From Microbacterium sp. (GTDB lineage: Bacteria > Actinomycetota > Actinomycetes > Actinomycetales > Microbacteriaceae), in assembly GCA_003248845.1 (NCBI GenBank), contig QFPD01000066.1, positions 1-8,602 of the forward strand: a stretch of DNA of 8,602 bases, in the 5' to 3' direction. Below the pieces are notes generated by a model. The model searched no databases. It saw only the letters and a list, made by a program, of their open reading frames with translations, and was not told the DNA's origin. Both the position numbers and the translations under genes were made by a program. Of this stretch, positions 5,873 through 8,602 are shown in pieces. The number at the start of each line of letters is the position of its first letter. The stretch's first letter is position 1.

Positions 5873-7006
5873 ATGCACGCCCCCTTCGAGACCACCCCGG
5901 ACCCCACCACGGGCTTTTCCTGGGATCAGGTCGGCCCCGACCTCCTGAACTTCCTGGCCGATGCGGGAGGAAAGCTGATCACGATTGCCGTGATCATCCT
6001 CAGCGGCCTCGTCCTGGCGTGGCTGATGCGCCGCCTCATCGCACGTATCGTCGACAGGATCGTGCGAGGCGCGAAGAACAAGGCGGCCACGGACGACACG
6101 CGAGCCGTCGACAACTCGCCGCTCGCGCAGGTGCGGATCATCCAGCGCACCCGCACGCTCGGGTCGATCCTCAGCAACATCGTCAACACGACGATCGTGA
6201 TCATCGCCCTGATCCTCGTCGTCTTCACGATCAATGCGAACGTGCTCGGCTCCTTCACACTGCTGACCGCGGCCCTCGGCGCGGGTCTCGGCTTCGGGGC
6301 GCAGAACATCGTCAAGGACGTCCTCAACGGCATCTTCATCGTCGCGGAAGACCAGATCGGCATCGGCGACGTCGTCGACCTGGGGCTCGCGACGGGTGTC
6401 GTCGAGTACGTGAGCGTCCGCGTCACCCACGTGCGCGACGTCAACGGCACGCTCTGGTATGTGCGCAACGGCGAGGTCACCCGCATCGGCAACATGTCCC
6501 AGGGCTGGTCGCGCGTCATCATCGACCTCGCAGTACCCGCCGACGCGGAGATCGGCGATGTCGAGAAGTCGATGCTGGATGCCGCGAAGGGCCTCACGAA
6601 GGACCCGAAGTGGCGCACTCGCCTGATCGATCAGCCCGAGATCTGGGGGCTCGAGTCGATCAGTGGAGACGCCCTCGTGATCCGCCTCGTACAGAAGACG
6701 CGTACGAACGCGAAGGACGACGTTGCACGCGAGCTGCGTATGCGCCTCAAGCACGCGATCGACGAACTCGGCGTGACCCTCCCCCAGCTCAACTCGATCG
6801 TCCTCTCGGGCAGCGACGGCGCGCAGCGTGTCCGCGGCGCCAATCCGCCGCGGACCAAGCCCACTCCGGTGGCCACGGCATCCGACGCGAAGCCCGTCTG
6901 GAAGCCACGCCGCGCACCGAAGAAGAAGGCGCCGACGGTCGACGCGAACACGCTCGACGCCCCGCCGACGGCCCCGCCCGCGCCCGAACCGGAGGACAAG
7001 CCGTGA
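5873..7006 (+). CDS. MscS-family mechanosensitive ion channel
   Basis: Small-conductance channel of the cytoplasmic membrane that opens under membrane tension and protects against hypo-osmotic shock. 377 residues. An extracytoplasmic N-terminus is followed by TM1 (about 35-56), TM2 (about 99-122) and the pore helix TM3, with the Gly/Ala-rich segment GAGLGFGAQN (136-145). Then comes NIVKDVLNGIFIVAEDQIGIGDVV, the usual MscS pore-exit and beta-domain start, and WYVRNGEVTRIGN. From 322 the protein has a Pro/Lys/Ala-rich, probably disordered tail with a basic patch (KPRRAPKKK) and an acidic end (EPEDKP). The ATG at 5873 follows a -10 box by seven bases. Its stop overlaps the GTG of glbO, so the two are co-translated. 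Family is firm; specific physiological role is inferred. Confidence 0.93.
   Translation: MHAPFETTPDPTTGFSWDQVGPDLLNFLADAGGKLITIAVIILSGLVLAWLMRRLIARIVDRIVRGAKNKAATDDTRAVDNSPLAQVRIIQRTRTLGSILSNIVNTTIVIIALILVVFTINANVLGSFTLLTAALGAGLGFGAQNIVKDVLNGIFIVAEDQIGIGDVVDLGLATGVVEYVSVRVTHVRDVNGTLWYVRNGEVTRIGNMSQGWSRVIIDLAVPADAEIGDVEKSMLDAAKGLTKDPKWRTRLIDQPEIWGLESISGDALVIRLVQKTRTNAKDDVARELRMRLKHAIDELGVTLPQLNSIVLSGSDGAQRVRGANPPRTKPTPVATASDAKPVWKPRRAPKKKAPTVDANTLDAPPTAPPAPEPEDKP
6991..6995 (+). promoter_or_regulatory. Shine-Dalgarno deciding the glbO GTG start
   Basis: GGAGG inside the last codons of mscS, seven bases before the GTG at 7003. It strongly supports GTG, overlapping the mscS stop as GTGA, as the glbO start; the family's N-terminus also begins here. 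Confidence 0.75.
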
Positions 7007-7407
7007 CCGACCCGTCGCCCGTCTCTTTCTACGACGAGGTCGGTGGGCACGATACGTTCGTGCGGCTCGTCAACGCGTTCTACCGAGGTGTCGCCACCGA
7101 CCCGGTGCTCAAGCCGATGTACCCGGAGGAGGACCTCGCCCCCGCGGCGGAGCGGCTGACCCTCTTTCTCGAGCAGTACTGGGGCGGACCGACCACGTAC
7201 AGCGAGCAGCGCGGGCATCCGCGATTGCGGATGCGTCATCTGCCGTTCCACGTCAACCCCGACGCGCGCGATCGCTGGCTGCAGCACATGCGCGCCGCCG
7301 TCGACGAGCTCGGCCTGTCGCCGCTGCACGAGGCGACGCTGTGGGACTATCTTCAGCGGGCAGCCCACGCGATGGTGAACACGTTCGACCCGACACCGGG
7401 CGCCTGA
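7003..7407 (+). CDS. glbO: Group II truncated haemoglobin
   Basis: Haem protein of the trHbO class, cytosolic or membrane-associated, linked in mycobacteria to oxygen handling, peroxide chemistry and NO/redox defence. 134 residues. Aligned from memory with M. tuberculosis GlbO (Rv2470), all key pocket residues are present: Tyr27 (B10), Tyr40 (CD1), proximal His79 (F8) and Trp92 (G8). The block EQYWGGPTTYSEQRGHPRLR (57-76) is nearly identical to the mycobacterial protein, which makes the subgroup assignment secure. GTG start with a GGAGG site inside mscS and a four-base overlap, so translation is coupled to the channel gene. The dehydrogenase follows after 36 bases. Exact biochemical function in this organism is inferred from the family. 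Confidence 0.95.
   Translation: MTDPSPVSFYDEVGGHDTFVRLVNAFYRGVATDPVLKPMYPEEDLAPAAERLTLFLEQYWGGPTTYSEQRGHPRLRMRHLPFHVNPDARDRWLQHMRAAVDELGLSPLHEATLWDYLQRAAHAMVNTFDPTPGA
7215..7234 (+). repeat. Perfect inverted repeat inside glbO
   Basis: GCATCCGC-GATT-GCGGATGC: 8-base arms with a 4-base loop, in the codons just before the haem-ligand His79. It pairs a GCATCC word with a GGATGC word, the hexamer that is frequent across the window. It could form an mRNA hairpin, or be only the result of codon choice for the conserved PRLRM stretch. Confidence 0.6.
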
Positions 7408-7430
7408 CCACTCATACCGCAGATGTCGAC

Positions 7431-7437
7431 GAAGGAG
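7431..7437 (+). promoter_or_regulatory. Shine-Dalgarno for the FAD dehydrogenase
   Basis: GAAGGAG, six bases before the ATG at 7444. This is the strongest ribosome-binding site in the window. It favours 7444 over the in-frame ATG at 7423, which has no such site and would add only seven residues. Confidence 0.75.
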
Positions 7438-7443
7438 TCGTCC

Positions 7444-8602
7444 ATGTCCCCGCAGCATCATCACGCGGACGTTCTCGTGATCGGGTGGGGCCTGGCCGGG
7501 CTTGTCGCGGCATCCGAGGCCGCTGCCGCAGGCAAGACCGTCGTGATCGTCGACCAAGAGTCACGCGCGAACCTGGGCGGACAGGCATTCTGGTCGTTCG
7601 GGGGGCTCTTCTTCGTAGACTCCCCCGAGCAGCGCCGTATGGGAATCCGCGACTCGCTCGACCTCGCCCGTCAGGACTGGTTCGCCACCGCAGGCTTCGA
7701 TCGTGACGAGGATCACTGGCCCCGGCAGTGGGCCGAGGCCTACCTGCAGTTCGCCGCCGGCGAGAAGCGGGCATGGCTGCGCGAGAAGGGCGTCGGGTTC
7801 TTCCCCGTCGTCGGCTGGGCCGAGCGCGGTGGCTACACGGCCACGGGTCCGGGCAACTCGGTGCCGCGGTTCCACATCACGTGGGGCACGGGTCCGGGCA
7901 TCGTCGCGCCGTTCCAGGAGGCGACCGAGCGCGGCGAAGACAACGGCCGCATCGCGATCCTGCCCCGCCATCGTGTGACGGAGCTCACGACGGCCGGCGG
8001 CGTGGTGACGGGGGCCTCCGGAGACGTGCTGGCCCCTGACGACGCCGTACGCGGCGCCGCGACGTCCCGCGAGGTCCGCGGCGCGTTCACGGTCTCTGCC
8101 GGCGCGACGATCGTCGCATCCGGCGGGATCGGTGGAAACCATGACCTCGTCCGCGCTCAATGGCCCGCGCGCCTCGGCACGGCGCCGACCACGATGATCA
8201 CGGGCGTCCCCGCCTACGTCGACGGCTCGCTGCAGCCGGTCGCGGCTACCGCCGGCGCGCACCTCATCAACGGCGACCGCATGTGGCACTACGTCGAAGG
8301 CATCCAGAACTGGGACCCGATCTGGCCGAGCCACGGCATCCGGATCCTCCCCGGCCCCTCCTCGATCTGGCTGGATGCCACGGGCGCACGCCTGCCTGTT
8401 CCCCTGTTCCCCGGCTTCGACACCCTCGGCACACTGGCGCACCTGCGGGCAACGGGCCACGACCATTCCTGGTTCGTGCTCTCGCAGAAGATCGTGGAGA
8501 AGGAATTCACCCTCTCCGGCAGCGAACAGAACCCCGACCTCACCGGGAAGGACCTTCCGCTCCTCGTGAAGTCGCGGCTCGGCAAGGGCGCCGCCGGTCC
8601 CG
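7444..8602 (+). CDS. FAD-dependent dehydrogenase (FAD_binding_2 / ketosteroid-dehydrogenase-like), 3' end outside the window
   Basis: Flavoprotein oxidoreductase of the fumarate reductase/3-ketosteroid dehydrogenase superfamily, in the branch usually annotated only as 'FAD-binding dehydrogenase'. 386 codons are present; relatives are about 550 residues, so roughly the last third is missing. The N-terminal Rossmann fold shows GWGLAG at 14-19 and VVIVDQ (33-38), with Asp37 placed to bind the ribose. NLGGQAFWSFGGLFF (43-57) is typical of this branch, and a second FAD contact is ASGGIGGN near 225. There is no signal peptide or membrane segment. The substrate is not known: similarity to steroid dehydrogenases does not prove steroid chemistry. 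It lies 36 bases after glbO on the same strand with its own strong ribosome-binding site, so it may be co-transcribed with mscS-glbO. Confidence 0.9.
   Translation, partial: MSPQHHHADVLVIGWGLAGLVAASEAAAAGKTVVIVDQESRANLGGQAFWSFGGLFFVDSPEQRRMGIRDSLDLARQDWFATAGFDRDEDHWPRQWAEAYLQFAAGEKRAWLREKGVGFFPVVGWAERGGYTATGPGNSVPRFHITWGTGPGIVAPFQEATERGEDNGRIAILPRHRVTELTTAGGVVTGASGDVLAPDDAVRGAATSREVRGAFTVSAGATIVASGGIGGNHDLVRAQWPARLGTAPTTMITGVPAYVDGSLQPVAATAGAHLINGDRMWHYVEGIQNWDPIWPSHGIRILPGPSSIWLDATGARLPVPLFPGFDTLGTLAHLRATGHDHSWFVLSQKIVEKEFTLSGSEQNPDLTGKDLPLLVKSRLGKGAAGP

Noticed and set aside
6019..7002. Long N-terminal extension of the truncated haemoglobin in the same frame
   Set aside because: It is a shadow of mscS with Arg/His-rich sequence. 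GTG at 7003 has a GGAGG site at the right distance and matches the family start.
7423..7443. Alternative in-frame ATG for the FAD dehydrogenase
   Set aside because: It adds seven residues and has no ribosome-binding site, whereas 7444 is preceded by GAAGGAG at six bases.
1..8602. CRISPR array, tRNA/rRNA gene, insertion sequence, attachment site or toxin-antitoxin pair
   Set aside because: No regularly spaced repeats, no cloverleaf-like conserved tRNA segments, no terminal inverted repeats or transposase motifs, and no intergenic space large enough to hide one.

Overview
The window is high-GC DNA (about two thirds or more G+C by eye) from an actinobacterium. The proteins read like Mycobacterium/Microbacteriaceae orthologues. 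The frequent words GGATGC/GCATCC and the Ala-Ser codon pair 'gca tcc' suggest a Microbacteriaceae genome such as Microbacterium; that placement is inference. Eight protein genes fill the window and no gene-free gap exceeds 80 bases. I see no tRNA, rRNA, CRISPR array, insertion sequence or phage gene.

Layout. On the minus strand at the left are a Fpg/Nei-type DNA glycosylase (512 to beyond base 1, cut by the window edge) and, just upstream of it, rpiB, ribose-5-phosphate isomerase B (1082-528). Divergent from these is a two-gene plus-strand unit: a small ArsR-type repressor (1154-1519) overlapping by ATGA a SulP anion transporter with a C-terminal STAS domain (1516-3177). Then come pepN, an M1 zinc aminopeptidase (3250-5796), a MscS-type mechanosensitive channel (5873-7006), a group II truncated haemoglobin glbO overlapping it by GTGA (7003-7407), and a FAD-dependent dehydrogenase (7444 to beyond 8602, cut by the window edge).

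How it fits together. The order glycosylase-rpiB-(variable)-pepN-(variable)-glbO, with the same orientations, matches what I remember of Mycobacterium tuberculosis Rv2464c-Rv2465c-Rv2466c-Rv2467-...-Rv2470. This is therefore an old actinobacterial neighbourhood whose variable slots hold other genes here. The slot occupied in M. tuberculosis by the thioredoxin-fold protein Rv2466c holds arsR-sulP, and the slot before glbO holds mscS.

Regulation. Three genes (rpiB, arsR, mscS) have a TANNNT -10 box so close to the ATG that their mRNAs are probably leaderless. The arsR -10 and start codon lie within or beside a perfect 16-base palindrome, a strong candidate for the ArsR autoregulatory operator. 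A long GC-rich hairpin without a T tract separates pepN from the mscS promoter. pepN, glbO and the dehydrogenase have clear Shine-Dalgarno sequences. The window is mostly housekeeping. The parts most worth a second look are the arsR-sulP insertion with its operator, the large insert in the glycosylase, and the enriched GGATGC word.
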